Below, piece by piece: positions 27,715 through 36,057 of a stretch of 64,000 nt of DNA. Source of the DNA: Rhodothermia bacterium (lineage in GTDB: Bacteria > Bacteroidota > Rhodothermia > Balneolales > Balneolaceae); the NCBI GenBank assembly GCA_030427885.1, contig JAUICM010000003.1, positions 124,001 to 188,000 of the forward strand. The letters run 5' to 3'. Position 1 is the first letter of the stretch. Each line of letters starts with the position of its first letter. The translations under genes were made by a program, and so were the position numbers. Below the pieces are notes generated by a model. The model did no database searches. It saw only the letters and a list, made by a program, of their open reading frames with translations, and was not told the DNA's origin.

Positions 27715-29154
27715 ATGGTATCGGCTGAGGCGGCTTGGGAGAAATGCCTGGATATAATTAAGGACAATATTAGCTACCAAAAATTTAAGTCTTGGTTTGA
27801 GCCAATTAAGCCGGTGAGCCTGATCGATAATACCTTAACCATTCAGGTTCCGAGCCAGTTCTGGTATGAGTGGCTGGAAGAGCATTACTATAATATGCTT
27901 CGTTCTACACTCGCAAAAATTTTGGGACCTGAAGGCAAGCTTGAGTATTCTGTGCTTATGGAGAAGTCAGAACAATTTGAAAACAACCGATCTGTTCGTT
28001 TACCCCAGCGACCAATGCCCCCCGTTCAGGATCAACACATCCAGGGATATCCTGAATACTCTCCTGAACGAATTGAAAATCCTTTTGTAATTCCGGGTAT
28101 CCGAAAGACTAAGATCGATTCGAACCTGAACAGCTCTTATGTTTTTGAGCGTTATATAGAAGGAGACTGTAACCGGCTTGCACGTTCAGCTGCTATGGCA
28201 ATTGCTGACAATCCCGGAAGCAATTCTTTCAATCCATTTTTTATATATGGCCCTACTGGTCTGGGTAAAACTCACCTGATCCAGAGTATCGGTAACCGCA
28301 TCAAACAGAAGTTCGGTGATGAAAAATCAGTACTCTACATTTCTTCAGAGGCCTTCACTAACGAATTTGTTCACGCGATACGAAATAACCGGGCCAGTGA
28401 GTTCTCTATGTTCTATCGCAATATTGATGTTCTCATCGTTGATGACATTCAATTCTTCAGTGGTAAGGAAAAGACACAGGAAGAATTCTTCCATATCTTC
28501 AATGCGCTTCACCAGGACGGTAAACAGATCGTTTTGAGTAGCGATCGCGCTCCCAAAGATGTTCCAGATATTGAGGAGCGTCTGATCTCCAGATTCAGCT
28601 GGGGCTTAAGCGCTGACCTCCAGATGCCGGAATATGAAACCCGGTATGCTATCCTGGAACGTAAAGCTAACGACAACGGCATTGAGATCGATCCTGAGAT
28701 CATTGAATTCATCGCTCATAATTTTAAATCTAATGTTCGTGACCTTGAGGGCGCGATCATAAAACTTCTTGCTCACGCTTCTCTTCAGAATATTGATGAC
28801 ATCGATCTGGCTATGGCCAAGCGTGTACTTAAAGACATGGTGAAAGAGTCTCATACTCAGATCTCCATTGAGTCAATACAGAACTATGTATGTGAGTATT
28901 TTGGAATTGATACCAATAAAGTACGCGAGAAGACCAGAAAACAAGAGATCGTTGAAGCACGCCAGATTGCGATGTACTTGTCCAAACGGTTTACTAAATC
29001 CAGTTTGAAAACTATAGGCCTTCATTTTGGTGGGCGCGACCATTCTACGGTGATCCATGCCATCTCAACTGTGGAAGAACGCATTGCAACCAGCCCTAAA
29101 CACAAACGCATTCTGGAAGAACTCCACCAGCGAATTGAAGTAGCCAGTCTATAA
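27715..29154 (+). CDS. dnaA: Chromosomal replication initiator protein DnaA
   Basis: DnaA binds DnaA boxes at the origin, melts DNA and recruits helicase. It is 479 aa from ATG 27715. AAGGAA lies 8 bases upstream of this ATG, which I prefer over TTG 27709. Domain I is residues 1-85, then a short linker. AAA+ domain III has NPFFIYGPTGLGKTHLIQSI (Walker A 179-187), Walker B VLIVDDIQFFSG (Asp243/244) and SSDRAPKDVP. Domain IV carries the box-binding helix-turn-helix LHFGGRDHSTVIHA. No dnaN follows; instead an inverted repeat and folB come next. Confidence 0.97.
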   Translation: MVSAEAAWEKCLDIIKDNISYQKFKSWFEPIKPVSLIDNTLTIQVPSQFWYEWLEEHYYNMLRSTLAKILGPEGKLEYSVLMEKSEQFENNRSVRLPQRPMPPVQDQHIQGYPEYSPERIENPFVIPGIRKTKIDSNLNSSYVFERYIEGDCNRLARSAAMAIADNPGSNSFNPFFIYGPTGLGKTHLIQSIGNRIKQKFGDEKSVLYISSEAFTNEFVHAIRNNRASEFSMFYRNIDVLIVDDIQFFSGKEKTQEEFFHIFNALHQDGKQIVLSSDRAPKDVPDIEERLISRFSWGLSADLQMPEYETRYAILERKANDNGIEIDPEIIEFIAHNFKSNVRDLEGAIIKLLAHASLQNIDDIDLAMAKRVLKDMVKESHTQISIESIQNYVCEYFGIDTNKVREKTRKQEIVEARQIAMYLSKRFTKSSLKTIGLHFGGRDHSTVIHAISTVEERIATSPKHKRILEELHQRIEVASL

Positions 29155-29166
29155 TTTATTCTCCCC

Positions 29167-29240
29167 ACCAAATCACGAAATCACAAAGAAATAATCTTCC
29201 TGATTATTAAATCTCTTTTTGTGATTTTGTGATTTTGTGG
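29167..29240. repeat. Inverted repeat between dnaA and folB
   Basis: CCACCAAATCACGAAATCAC and its near-complement GTGATTTTGTGATTTTGTGG fold into a long imperfect hairpin of about 25 bp per arm. Within each arm the unit ATCAC(G/A)AA is itself tandemly repeated. It may end the dnaA transcript or be a dispersed repeat; there is no clean T-run. Confidence 0.65.
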
Positions 29241-29253
29241 CTATTAATCTTCT

Positions 29254-29613
29254 ATGGATAAACTGGTTTTAAAAGGACTCAAATTCAGAGCCAACCATGG
29301 CTTTTTTGAAAGTGAACGAATCGAGGGTAATGACTTCGAAGTAGATCTGGTCTTCAAACTTTTTCTTGAAAAGGCTGGAAAAGAAGACGATTTGAAACTA
29401 ACTATTGATTATTCAACGGCCCAAAAAATAGTCGCCTCGGTAATGCACGGAAAATCTGTCAATCTTATCGAAACACTCGCTCTTCGGATAGGAAATAAGA
29501 TCCAGAAAGAAATACCTCTTTCAGATGAGTTTTCGGTGAGCGTTCGAAAATTAAATCCTCCCATGGAAGGCGGCGCTGATTATTCTGAGGTGACTCTGAA
29601 ATGGCCACGGTGA
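29254..29613 (+). CDS. folB: Dihydroneopterin aldolase
   Basis: FolB cleaves 7,8-dihydroneopterin to 6-hydroxymethyl-dihydropterin in folate synthesis. At 119 aa it has the family start LKGLKFRANHGFFESER, where the family's active-site Tyr/His loop lies (here HGFF), LTIDYSTAQKIV and NLIETLALRIGNKI, and ends SEVTLKWPR. Its last 13 bases overlap the start of folK, so the two are translationally coupled and consecutive in the pathway. Confidence 0.92.
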   Translation: MDKLVLKGLKFRANHGFFESERIEGNDFEVDLVFKLFLEKAGKEDDLKLTIDYSTAQKIVASVMHGKSVNLIETLALRIGNKIQKEIPLSDEFSVSVRKLNPPMEGGADYSEVTLKWPR

Positions 29614-30089
29614 TCATTGCCCTGGGCTCTAATCTGGACAATCCGTTGGAGCAGCTCACACAGGCTGGCAGGTTTCTGGATGAGTTATCGGACCTTCCTG
29701 TATTACGATCTCCCATTTATATTTCAGAACCCGTCGGGCCTTCTGAGAATGATTTTCTTAACACAGTAGCTGTTATTGAAACTGATCAGAGCCCTGAATC
29801 ACTTTTCGAAAAATTAAAAGCTCAGGAAAAAAAACAAGGGCGCCCATCCCGATACCCAAAATGGACGGCTCGTACATTAGATCTGGATATTATTAGCTAC
29901 GACGACTTGGTGGTTCAAACAGATAGCCTTATCATTCCTCATAACGAATACACTAAGCGTTTATTCGTTCTTTTGCCTTTAAAAGACGTTTTTCCAGAGT
30001 GGCAGGATCCTTCAACTGCTCAACATATCGACGATCTTATAGCCAAGGCAGATAAACTAAAAATTTCGAAGACGGACCTTAACTGGTGA
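29601..30089 (+). CDS. folK: 2-amino-4-hydroxy-6-hydroxymethyldihydropteridine pyrophosphokinase
   Basis: HPPK transfers pyrophosphate from ATP to the pterin made by FolB. At 162 aa it shows IIALGSNLDNPLEQL, GPSENDFLNTVAVIETD and the family signature RTLDLDIISYDDLV followed by IPHNEYTKRLFVLLPL. It overlaps folB at its start. Its stop (TGA at 30087-30089) touches the start of the deoxynucleoside kinase, so the three genes form a tight operon. Confidence 0.94.
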   Translation: MATVIIALGSNLDNPLEQLTQAGRFLDELSDLPVLRSPIYISEPVGPSENDFLNTVAVIETDQSPESLFEKLKAQEKKQGRPSRYPKWTARTLDLDIISYDDLVVQTDSLIIPHNEYTKRLFVLLPLKDVFPEWQDPSTAQHIDDLIAKADKLKISKTDLNW

Positions 30090-30091
30090 AC

Positions 30092-30733
30092 ATGCCCAAT
30101 CATTTTGAATTTATCGCTGTAGAAGGAGTGATAGGGGCCGGAAAAACATCTCTGGCCTCATTGCTGGCAGAAAGACGTCAGGCCCGGCTGGTTCTGGAAG
30201 AGTTTGAGGATAACCCATTTCTTCCCAAATTCTATGAAGATCGCGAGCGATATGCTTTCCAGACTCAGCTTGCTTTTTTAGCAAGCCGGTTCAAGCAGCA
30301 ACAGAATATGCTGAGCAAGGATCTTTTCCATCAGTTTACCATTTCCGACTATATCTTCGAGAAAGACCGGATCTTTGCACGCTTGAATCTGGATGAGGAC
30401 GAACTGGCTCTGTATGACAACATCTTCAATATCATGACTGGTATTGCTGCCCAGCCAAACCTGATCATTTTCATTCAATCATCTGTTGAGCGATTGATGG
30501 AAAACATTAACAAAAGGGGGCGGGAATATGAGCAGCATATCACAGAGGATTATTTACGTGATTTGAATAATGCGTACAATCATTTTTTTTATCATTACAA
30601 TCGTACGCCCGTGATCTTTATAAATACTACGGAAATTGATTTTGTAAACAATCCTGAGCATTTAGCGTACATCGAAGAACAAATTTTTGAAAGACCCGTT
30701 CACTCTAACACGCACATACATATTGCTCCTTAG
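30092..30733 (+). CDS. Deoxynucleoside kinase
   Basis: A cytosolic deoxyadenosine/deoxyguanosine-kinase-like enzyme for nucleoside salvage, about 213 aa. The P-loop reads EGVIGAGKTSLA near the N-terminus. It is followed by LEEFEDNPFLPKFYEDRERY with the substrate-binding Glu, FQTQLAFLASRFKQQQN and DYIFEKDRIFARLNL, the DRS-like motif of the dNK family. A LID-like stretch, NKRGREYEQHIT, follows. ATG 30092 lies just after the folK stop; a GTG at 30086 overlapping folK is the alternative. The exact base specificity cannot be fixed by eye. Confidence 0.9.
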   Translation: MPNHFEFIAVEGVIGAGKTSLASLLAERRQARLVLEEFEDNPFLPKFYEDRERYAFQTQLAFLASRFKQQQNMLSKDLFHQFTISDYIFEKDRIFARLNLDEDELALYDNIFNIMTGIAAQPNLIIFIQSSVERLMENINKRGREYEQHITEDYLRDLNNAYNHFFYHYNRTPVIFINTTEIDFVNNPEHLAYIEEQIFERPVHSNTHIHIAP

Positions 30734-30735
30734 TC

Positions 30736-30927
30736 ATGTTTTTGAAATTTCTGTTTTTTACGTTCCTTTTTTACGTTCTGCTTAAATATATAGGACGAAT
30801 GTTCTTACCTTCCAGTGGGAAACGTCCGCAATTTAATCCATTCCAGGGCTCCGGCCGTTCTGGTCGAAAGAATTTCGACCAAATAGAAGAAGCTGAATAT
30901 GAAGACTTATCCGATAAAACTAAGTAA
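30736..30927 (+). CDS. Small membrane protein (DUF4834-like)
   Basis: A 63-aa protein with one N-terminal membrane helix (LKFLFFTFLFYVLLKYIGRM), then a polar, Gly/Arg-rich and finally acidic tail (EEAEYEDLSDK). This resembles the short DUF4834 proteins found next to nucleoside kinase or TPR genes in this phylum. It starts 2 bp after the kinase gene and ends 3 bp before the TPR gene, so it is clearly part of the operon. Function unknown. Confidence 0.75.
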   Translation: MFLKFLFFTFLFYVLLKYIGRMFLPSSGKRPQFNPFQGSGRSGRKNFDQIEEAEYEDLSDKTK

Positions 30928-30930
30928 CTA

Positions 30931-31476
30931 ATGAATTTTGAAGAGAAATTGAACCGTGGGTTCGAGCTACTACAAGACAAAGACATCGACCACAGTTTAG
31001 ACATCGCCCGAGAACTCCAGAAAGAAAATCCGGAATCTCATGAGGCTCATTATTTAGAAGCATTGATCATGCAACAGCTGAATCAGCTGGATATGAGTTT
31101 AAAATCCATCGAAAAAGCAATGGAATTGGGTGAAGGTAATGCTGCTTATCACAATTTACGCGGCAACATCCACATGCAGAAAGAAGACCTCGAAGACGCT
31201 GAAAAAGATTTTGATAAGGCTATTGAGATTGCTGATTCAAACTCTGCACACCGCAATAAAGTTATGTTGATGCTTATGACTGATCGTGGTCAGGAAGCAA
31301 TTCCATACCTCATCGGCCGTATAAAAGCTGATCCTCAGGATGCAGAAAACTGGATCCTTATGGGAGACATGATCAAACGAGGTGGACAGGCTGATAAAGC
31401 CCGTACTTATTATGAGCAGGCACTCAAGATCGATCCCGATAATGAGTACGCTCAACGTCAGCTTGAAGAAGAATAG
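30931..31476 (+). CDS. Soluble tetratricopeptide-repeat protein
   Basis: A 181-aa protein made of roughly four TPR units with no signal peptide. Clear units are around residues 35-68 (HEAHYLEALIMQQLNQLDMS), 70-105 (AAYHNLRGNIHMQKEDLEDA) and 138-172 (ENWILMGDMIKRGGQADKAR then YYEQALKIDPDNEYA). It is the last gene of the folB-folK-dNK-DUF4834-TPR operon. TPR proteins act as protein-interaction scaffolds; the partner is unknown. Confidence 0.85.
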   Translation: MNFEEKLNRGFELLQDKDIDHSLDIARELQKENPESHEAHYLEALIMQQLNQLDMSLKSIEKAMELGEGNAAYHNLRGNIHMQKEDLEDAEKDFDKAIEIADSNSAHRNKVMLMLMTDRGQEAIPYLIGRIKADPQDAENWILMGDMIKRGGQADKARTYYEQALKIDPDNEYAQRQLEEE

Positions 31477-31522
31477 ATCCTGATTTAAACCCGGATTCAG
31501 AAGTGCTGAAAATCAGACTCTT

Positions 31523-31867
31523 TTAATCATCGTATTTTAAAAAGGAAGCACTGATCTGTGTTTCATCGGTAGAGCTATTTTCTCCTATCGGGACAGAATC
31601 TTTGCCAACGCCGGTAATAAGGATTGCATCTGCACCTCTTTGCTTTGCTTCCTCAACGAGTTTCTTCTGAATCTTATCAGTTGATAGCCCAAAACCACCG
31701 GTTCCAATTGCCCGGCCAATTATGGTGAATTCATGCTCTATACTCTTTTCATCAAAATAGACATCTACTTGTGTGGTTGGAGTATATGTCTCTCCTACAT
31801 AGCGTACTTCAGCGCAAGCGAGTGTTGCCAAAACTAATCCCAGCAGTAATAATCTTTTCATATCCAT
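31523..31867 (-). CDS. Small lipoprotein of unknown function
   Basis: A 114-aa lipoprotein with signal sequence RLLLLGLVLATLAC and lipobox Cys18. The mature part has a motif (KKLVEEAKQRGADAILITGV) typical of small envelope proteins that multimerise through a YbjQ- or RcsF-like alpha/beta fold; I cannot assign a family firmly. It converges with the TPR operon and is divergent from the next periplasmic protein. Confidence 0.7.
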   Translation of the reverse strand: MDMKRLLLLGLVLATLACAEVRYVGETYTPTTQVDVYFDEKSIEHEFTIIGRAIGTGGFGLSTDKIQKKLVEEAKQRGADAILITGVGKDSVPIGENSSTDETQISASFLKYDD

Positions 31868-32008
31868 AAAGTTAAAAGGTTGAACAGGAAGCTAATACTA
31901 ATACAGTTTTCAAAAAATATTTTTACTTCTTTGAATAAACTATTTTCGTTTTAGCCTCGTCATTGGTTTGTATTGATAAAGCTTGGTCGCCAACTCAATC
32001 ACAAAACA

Positions 32009-32461
32009 ATGAAAAATTCAGCAAAATCCACCTTACTTTTTATAGTTGCGCTCTTACTTGCAGTACCAGCTTTAGCCCAACAACGCCCGAGTGACAGAGG
32101 TCCGGGTAATGGAAGACCGGGTGCCGGTCCTGAAATGGATCGCCTTCGTGATGTACCATCTGAAGTACGAAGTGAAGCTCAGATCGCTGTATTCGATGAG
32201 TATCTGAAACTTACAGATGTTCAAAAGAAGCAACTGGCCCAGGCAAATGATGATGCAGCTACAAAAGCTGATAAGCTCCGTGACCAAAAAGTAAACCGTC
32301 AAAAAAAGATGGATATGGCCCGGGAATTACGGAATGAGCATCAACAAGCCATTCATAAGATCCTTAGTAAAGAGCAATATTCCGTCTTTTTGGAAAAGAA
32401 AGAAGCCATTCAATATGACATTCGCCAACGCCTGAAAGATTACACCAGGAACGGTGACTAA
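32009..32461 (+). CDS. Periplasmic Spy/CpxP-like helical protein
   Basis: About 150 aa from ATG 32009, which puts a good signal peptide at the N-terminus (NSAKSTLLFIVALLLAVPALAQ); an upstream TTG at 31973 would add 12 unlikely residues. The mature protein begins with a Pro/Gly/Arg-rich segment, then is highly charged and helical, with LKLTDVQKKQLAQANDDA and HKILSKEQYSVFLEKKEA. This L-T-x-x-Q pattern repeats as in the Spy/CpxP or DUF4890 family of periplasmic chaperone-like proteins. A strong terminator follows. Confidence 0.7.
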   Translation: MKNSAKSTLLFIVALLLAVPALAQQRPSDRGPGNGRPGAGPEMDRLRDVPSEVRSEAQIAVFDEYLKLTDVQKKQLAQANDDAATKADKLRDQKVNRQKKMDMARELRNEHQQAIHKILSKEQYSVFLEKKEAIQYDIRQRLKDYTRNGD

Positions 32462-32468
32462 TCAGCGT

Positions 32469-32500
32469 AACCCGGCACTTATTTAAGTGTCGGGTTTTTT
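32469..32500 (+). terminator. Terminator after the Spy-like gene
   Basis: AACCCGGCACTT and AAGTGTCGGGTT pair over 12 bp with one G-U, with a 4-base loop, followed by TTTTTT. Confidence 0.9.
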
Positions 32501-32555
32501 GTTGTCATACATTGAACTTTGACTGGTAAAAGCGGTATATTTGTCGCCCTTTCCT

Positions 32556-32639
32556 GCTCACGTGGCGGAATTGGTAGACGCGCACGCTTGAGGGGCGTGT
32601 GACCTAACGGTCGTGATGGTTCGACTCCATTCGTGAGCA
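32556..32639 (+). tRNA. tRNA-Leu (anticodon GAG)
   Basis: A class II tRNA of 84 nt. The acceptor GCTCACG pairs with CGTGAGC over 7 bp, with discriminator A. The D-arm contains GGCGGAATTGGTAGACGC. The anticodon stem-loop is CACGC-TTGAGGG-GCGTG, giving anticodon GAG. A long variable arm (TGACCTAACGGTCG) and a T-arm with GGTTCGACTCC follow. The CCA end is not encoded (C-T-T follows). Confidence 0.96.
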
Positions 32640-32645
32640 CTTTTT

Positions 32646-32682
32646 AAAAGCCTGTCTCTTTCAAAAAGACAGGCTTTTTTGT
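32646..32682 (+). terminator. Terminator after tRNA-Leu
   Basis: AAAAGCCTGTCT and AGACAGGCTTTT form a perfect 12-bp stem with a 9-base loop and a T-run. Confidence 0.92.
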
Positions 32683-32746
32683 TTAAAGATTGACAATAAA
32701 CTGCCCTTCTCCTATTCTGATCAAAATGTAAGTCAACTCTCTCTCA

Positions 32747-33208
32747 ATGCTTACCAAAATATTTTTACCTCTTTTAGTGTTAATCACTTCTTTCGTCAAT
32801 CCAGATAGTTTTAATACTATCCGTATTGAGGAATTTCCACCAGAAGAATTCAAGGGTATCTGGATAGATTCTGATGACGAAGCTGAGTCATTAATCATAA
32901 TAGATGATAGAATTAAGATCTATTCAATGTACAGTGACTGGGAACTGGAAGGAGAGCTCCTGGCTGAAGATGAACAACTGTTTGTTCTTTTTTATGATGG
33001 TGATGAAAGTGTCCGGATTGATGCAACAGAATTCACTATTAATGAAAAGTCGATGCACATGACATTCTATAATTTGGATGACGAATTGGTTTCAATGACT
33101 TTTGATCTGGAAAACGAACTACTCACTATCGGAGCAATCTATAGTGATGAAGATCCTGAATACATAGACTTTCATAAAATTGAAACTTCTCCTCTGGATG
33201 ATGAATAA
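32747..33208 (+). CDS. Exported hypothetical protein
   Basis: A 153-aa protein with a probable signal peptide (LTKIFLPLLVLITSFVNP). The mature part is acidic and beta-rich (WIDSDDEAESLIIIDDRIKI, LFYDGDESVRIDATEF), like small lipocalin- or META-like sheets, but I do not recognise a family. It stands alone between tRNA-Leu and msrA. Confidence 0.6.
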   Translation: MLTKIFLPLLVLITSFVNPDSFNTIRIEEFPPEEFKGIWIDSDDEAESLIIIDDRIKIYSMYSDWELEGELLAEDEQLFVLFYDGDESVRIDATEFTINEKSMHMTFYNLDDELVSMTFDLENELLTIGAIYSDEDPEYIDFHKIETSPLDDE

Positions 33209-33324
33209 CTAAATGTTATACTTTCGTGACTCTAAACTTGATGCTTTATACTACTTTGAAAGCTAAAAGGAATGATTTGTCGCATTTTGTCATTTCTATC
33301 CATAAATAAAGATCTTGTAGAATT

Positions 33325-33945
33325 ATGAAACGAATAACCATGTTGATCCTGCTTGTCGCAGGCTTGATCTCAACACAAATACAGGCACAGGAAAAGGAGA
33401 AGAAATTGGAAGAAGCAACATTTGGCGCCGGATGTTTCTGGTGCGTCGAAGCCGTCTTTGAATTAGTTCAGGGAGTGGAGCATGTGGAATCGGGATATTC
33501 CGGTGGACATGTTAAAAACCCTTCTTATAAGGAAGTCACTACGGGAAGAACCGGCCATGTGGAAGTAGCCCGAATTATATATGACCCAAGTGTGATCAGC
33601 TATGAAGTACTTCTCGAAGTTTTCTGGCATACCCATGACCCAACCACATTGAACCGACAAGGCAATGATGTAGGTACACAATATCGTTCTGTGGTCTTTT
33701 ACCATAATGAAGAACAAAAAAAGATCGCCGAAGAATCACTGAAGAAAACAGAGGCTTCCGGGCTGTGGGACGATCCTATTGTTACAACGATCGAGCCACT
33801 GAAAAACTATTATGTGGCTGAGAATTATCACCAGAACTATTATGAGAATAATCCCAATGCGGGATATTGTTCATATGTGATCGCGCCCAAGATCGCGAAG
33901 TTCAAGAAGCAGTATAAACACTTGCTCAAGAAGACAAATTCCTGA
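33325..33945 (+). CDS. msrA: Exported peptide-methionine (S)-S-oxide reductase
   Basis: MsrA reduces methionine-S-sulfoxide in proteins. The 206-aa product has an N-terminal signal peptide (TMLILLVAGLISTQIQAQ), so it acts in the envelope. The catalytic motif FGAGCFWCVEAVF has Cys37. Family blocks VESGYSGGHVKNPSYKEVTT, HTHDPTTLNRQGNDVGTQYR and ENYHQNYYENNP follow. A late Cys (NAGYCSYV) is the likely resolving residue. A strong terminator follows. No msrB is seen in the window. Confidence 0.95.
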   Translation: MKRITMLILLVAGLISTQIQAQEKEKKLEEATFGAGCFWCVEAVFELVQGVEHVESGYSGGHVKNPSYKEVTTGRTGHVEVARIIYDPSVISYEVLLEVFWHTHDPTTLNRQGNDVGTQYRSVVFYHNEEQKKIAEESLKKTEASGLWDDPIVTTIEPLKNYYVAENYHQNYYENNPNAGYCSYVIAPKIAKFKKQYKHLLKKTNS

Positions 33946-33950
33946 TCTTC

Positions 33951-33979
33951 AAGCCTCTGGGGTTCCAGAGGCTTTTTTT
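33951..33979 (+). terminator. Terminator after msrA
   Basis: AAGCCTCTGG and CCAGAGGCTT form a perfect 10-bp stem with a GGTT loop and a T-run, 6 bp after the msrA stop. Confidence 0.92.
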
Positions 33980-34049
33980 ATTATTTGTAAATCAGTTGGT
34001 TGGCTGCTTACTATTCATTTTATTCAGAAAAGGATTTAAAAGGTCATTT

Positions 34050-35147
34050 ATGAAAAAACTACTCGTTTTACCCATTTTTCTAATCACGCTAACAGCATTC
34101 GCTCAGGAAACTGAAATGAGAATGGATATTGAGGAATATGAGCCAACATCCACGTTAGTTGTTCCTGAACATATAACCACTTCCACTAAATATCCTTTCA
34201 TTGATGTGCATAGCCACCTTTGGAGAATGGGCACCATGGATCTCGCACAAACAGCCCGCGAAATGGACAGCCTGAATATGGCTGTGCTTGTAAATTTGAG
34301 TGGCCGCTCCGGTGAGGAACTAAAAGCAATGGTAGATAACGCGAATAAACTTGCGCCCGGACGATTCGTGGTTTTTGCTAATATCGATTTTAATGGGATA
34401 GATGAACCCGGATGGACTGAAAATGCTGTTGCTCAGTTACAGACCGATTACGACAATGGTGCCCGAGGAGTTAAAATTTTCAAAAACCTGGGCCTCACTG
34501 TTTTGGATTCTGAAGGAAACAGAGTCCACACAGACGACACTCGAATTGATCCTGTATGGGCTAAAGCAGGGGAACTCGGAATTCCTGTTCTCATCCATAC
34601 CGGAGAACCTGCTGTATTTTGGGAACCTATTGATGAGCATAATGAACGCTGGCTGGAAATGAAGCAGTATCCGGACCGTCACCGTGGAGATACTACCCGT
34701 TACCCAAGTTGGGAAGTAATAATGCAGGAGCAGTGGAATATTTTCAAAAAACATCCTGAAACTACTTTTATTAATGCTCATTTTGGATGGATGGCTAACG
34801 ACCTTGACAGACTAGGCGAGCACTTAGATACTTACCCAAATGTGTATACAGAAATCGCAGCAATCATTGCTGAACTAGGCCGCCAACCGAGACATGCACA
34901 GGAATTTTTTATTAAATATCAGGATCGACTTCTATTCGGAAAAGACACTTATCGCCCTCATGAATATCATACTTATTTCAGGGTTTTAGAAACAGATGAT
35001 GAATATTTCGACTACTTCCGAAAACGTCACGCCTTTTGGCAAATGTATGGACTGAATTTACCTGATGAAGTGTTAAAAAAACTATACTATAAAAATGCCT
35101 TGAAGATTATTCCGGGTATTGATGAATCACTATTTCCAAACGAATAA
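34050..35147 (+). CDS. Exported amidohydrolase (TIM-barrel metal-dependent hydrolase)
   Basis: A secreted member of the amidohydrolase-2 family, about 365 aa from ATG 34050, which gives signal peptide KKLLVLPIFLITLTAFAQ. An in-frame TTG at 33996 would extend the N-terminus without benefit. The metal-binding motif is FIDVHSHLW. Later ligand-type blocks are VLIHTGEP, FINAHFGWMAND and the terminal LLFGKDTYRPH. The substrate is unknown; relatives include decarboxylases and carboxylic-acid hydrolases. A DUF2911 gene follows 17 bp later. Confidence 0.82.
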   Translation: MKKLLVLPIFLITLTAFAQETEMRMDIEEYEPTSTLVVPEHITTSTKYPFIDVHSHLWRMGTMDLAQTAREMDSLNMAVLVNLSGRSGEELKAMVDNANKLAPGRFVVFANIDFNGIDEPGWTENAVAQLQTDYDNGARGVKIFKNLGLTVLDSEGNRVHTDDTRIDPVWAKAGELGIPVLIHTGEPAVFWEPIDEHNERWLEMKQYPDRHRGDTTRYPSWEVIMQEQWNIFKKHPETTFINAHFGWMANDLDRLGEHLDTYPNVYTEIAAIIAELGRQPRHAQEFFIKYQDRLLFGKDTYRPHEYHTYFRVLETDDEYFDYFRKRHAFWQMYGLNLPDEVLKKLYYKNALKIIPGIDESLFPNE

Positions 35148-35164
35148 CCATTAAAAACAATACT

Positions 35165-35734
35165 ATGAAATTACTAACTAACTTAGGGGCAATTCTTATT
35201 TTTGGACTTCTCTTGTCCCTAGATGCAGCACAAGCACAGGAACGTGGCAAAGGAAACCGCCCTAGCCCTAACGCAACCGTAAGTCAGGATATTGGTGAAA
35301 CTACTGTTACCATTACGTATGGTCGACCAGGACTCAAAGGCAGAAGCCTGTCATCTCTCGCACCTGAAGGCCAAGTATGGAGAACAGGTGCTAATGAGTC
35401 AACTACTATTACTTTCTCCAGCGATGTAATGTTTGGGGGTGAATCTGTTCCTGCCGGAACTTATGCGCTATTCACCATACCTGGTGAAAACTGGACCTTC
35501 ATTCTTAACAGCCAGCTGATACGAAGTGAAGAAGATCCGAGACCAGCCTGGGGAGCATTTGGCTACGATGAGTCTAAAGATGTTGCTAAAGTACCTGCTG
35601 CAGTAACTACAACTGATGCTACCAATATGGAGTGGTTCACTATTTATTTCGATACTCTTTCAGATACTAAAGCTCATCTGAATCTTCATTGGGGGTCTAC
35701 TATGACAGCCATCCCAATCACTCTGAGTATGTAA
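35165..35734 (+). CDS. DUF2911 exported protein
   Basis: A 189-aa exported protein with a signal peptide (GAILIFGLLLSLDAAQAQ). The mature part matches the DUF2911 pattern: VTITYGRPGLKGRSLSSL, GQVWRTGANESTTITFSSDV, VPAGTYALFTIPG and WTFILN. The family is common in this phylum and biochemically uncharacterised. It is probably cotranscribed with the upstream amidohydrolase and is followed by a terminator. Confidence 0.88.
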   Translation: MKLLTNLGAILIFGLLLSLDAAQAQERGKGNRPSPNATVSQDIGETTVTITYGRPGLKGRSLSSLAPEGQVWRTGANESTTITFSSDVMFGGESVPAGTYALFTIPGENWTFILNSQLIRSEEDPRPAWGAFGYDESKDVAKVPAAVTTTDATNMEWFTIYFDTLSDTKAHLNLHWGSTMTAIPITLSM

Positions 35735-35757
35735 TTTCAGCTCTTCAAACATTTACA

Positions 35758-35787
35758 AGAGGCTCTTCTAATTGAAGGGCCTTTTTC
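35758..35787 (+). terminator. Terminator after the DUF2911 gene
   Basis: AGGCTCTTC pairs with GAAGGGCCT (with a wobble), 5-base loop, then TTTTT. Confidence 0.8.
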
Positions 35788-35989
35788 ATTTCAGGCAAAT
35801 GAGAAAAAAATAAGCCTGATGCCCGGTGGGTAAGTTTCCTATTTACTAATAGTTGGTCATCTATGTTTATAAGTAGGTGGGCATCAAGCTTGAGCCTAAT
35901 ATAGGCGCTGCTTTTGGAGTCCTGAAACGAATGTGATGTACTGCTTTATTTTGTGATGAGTCCGCTTGTTGAAGTGTTGAACCTCAAAA

Positions 35990-36026
35990 CAAAAAAAGAG
36001 CCACTGTTTACCACAGCGACTCTTTT
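35990..36026 (-). terminator. Terminator after susD
   Basis: On the minus strand AGAGTCGCTGT pairs with ACAGTGGCTCT (three G-U), 5-base loop, followed by a run of T. It lies about 30 bp beyond the susD stop. Confidence 0.82.
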
Positions 36027-36057
36027 CCTTTAGGGCTTAGCCTGATGGGAGCCTGAG

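Larger units (their letters stand above)
35735..36057. other. Intergenic spacer with two convergent terminators and a palindrome
   Basis: This 323-bp gap holds the DUF2911 terminator, an imperfect palindrome at 35812-35890 (TGATGCCC/GGGCATCA arms, extended by AAGC/GCTT) and the minus-strand terminator of susD. No open frame here looks coding. Confidence 0.7.
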
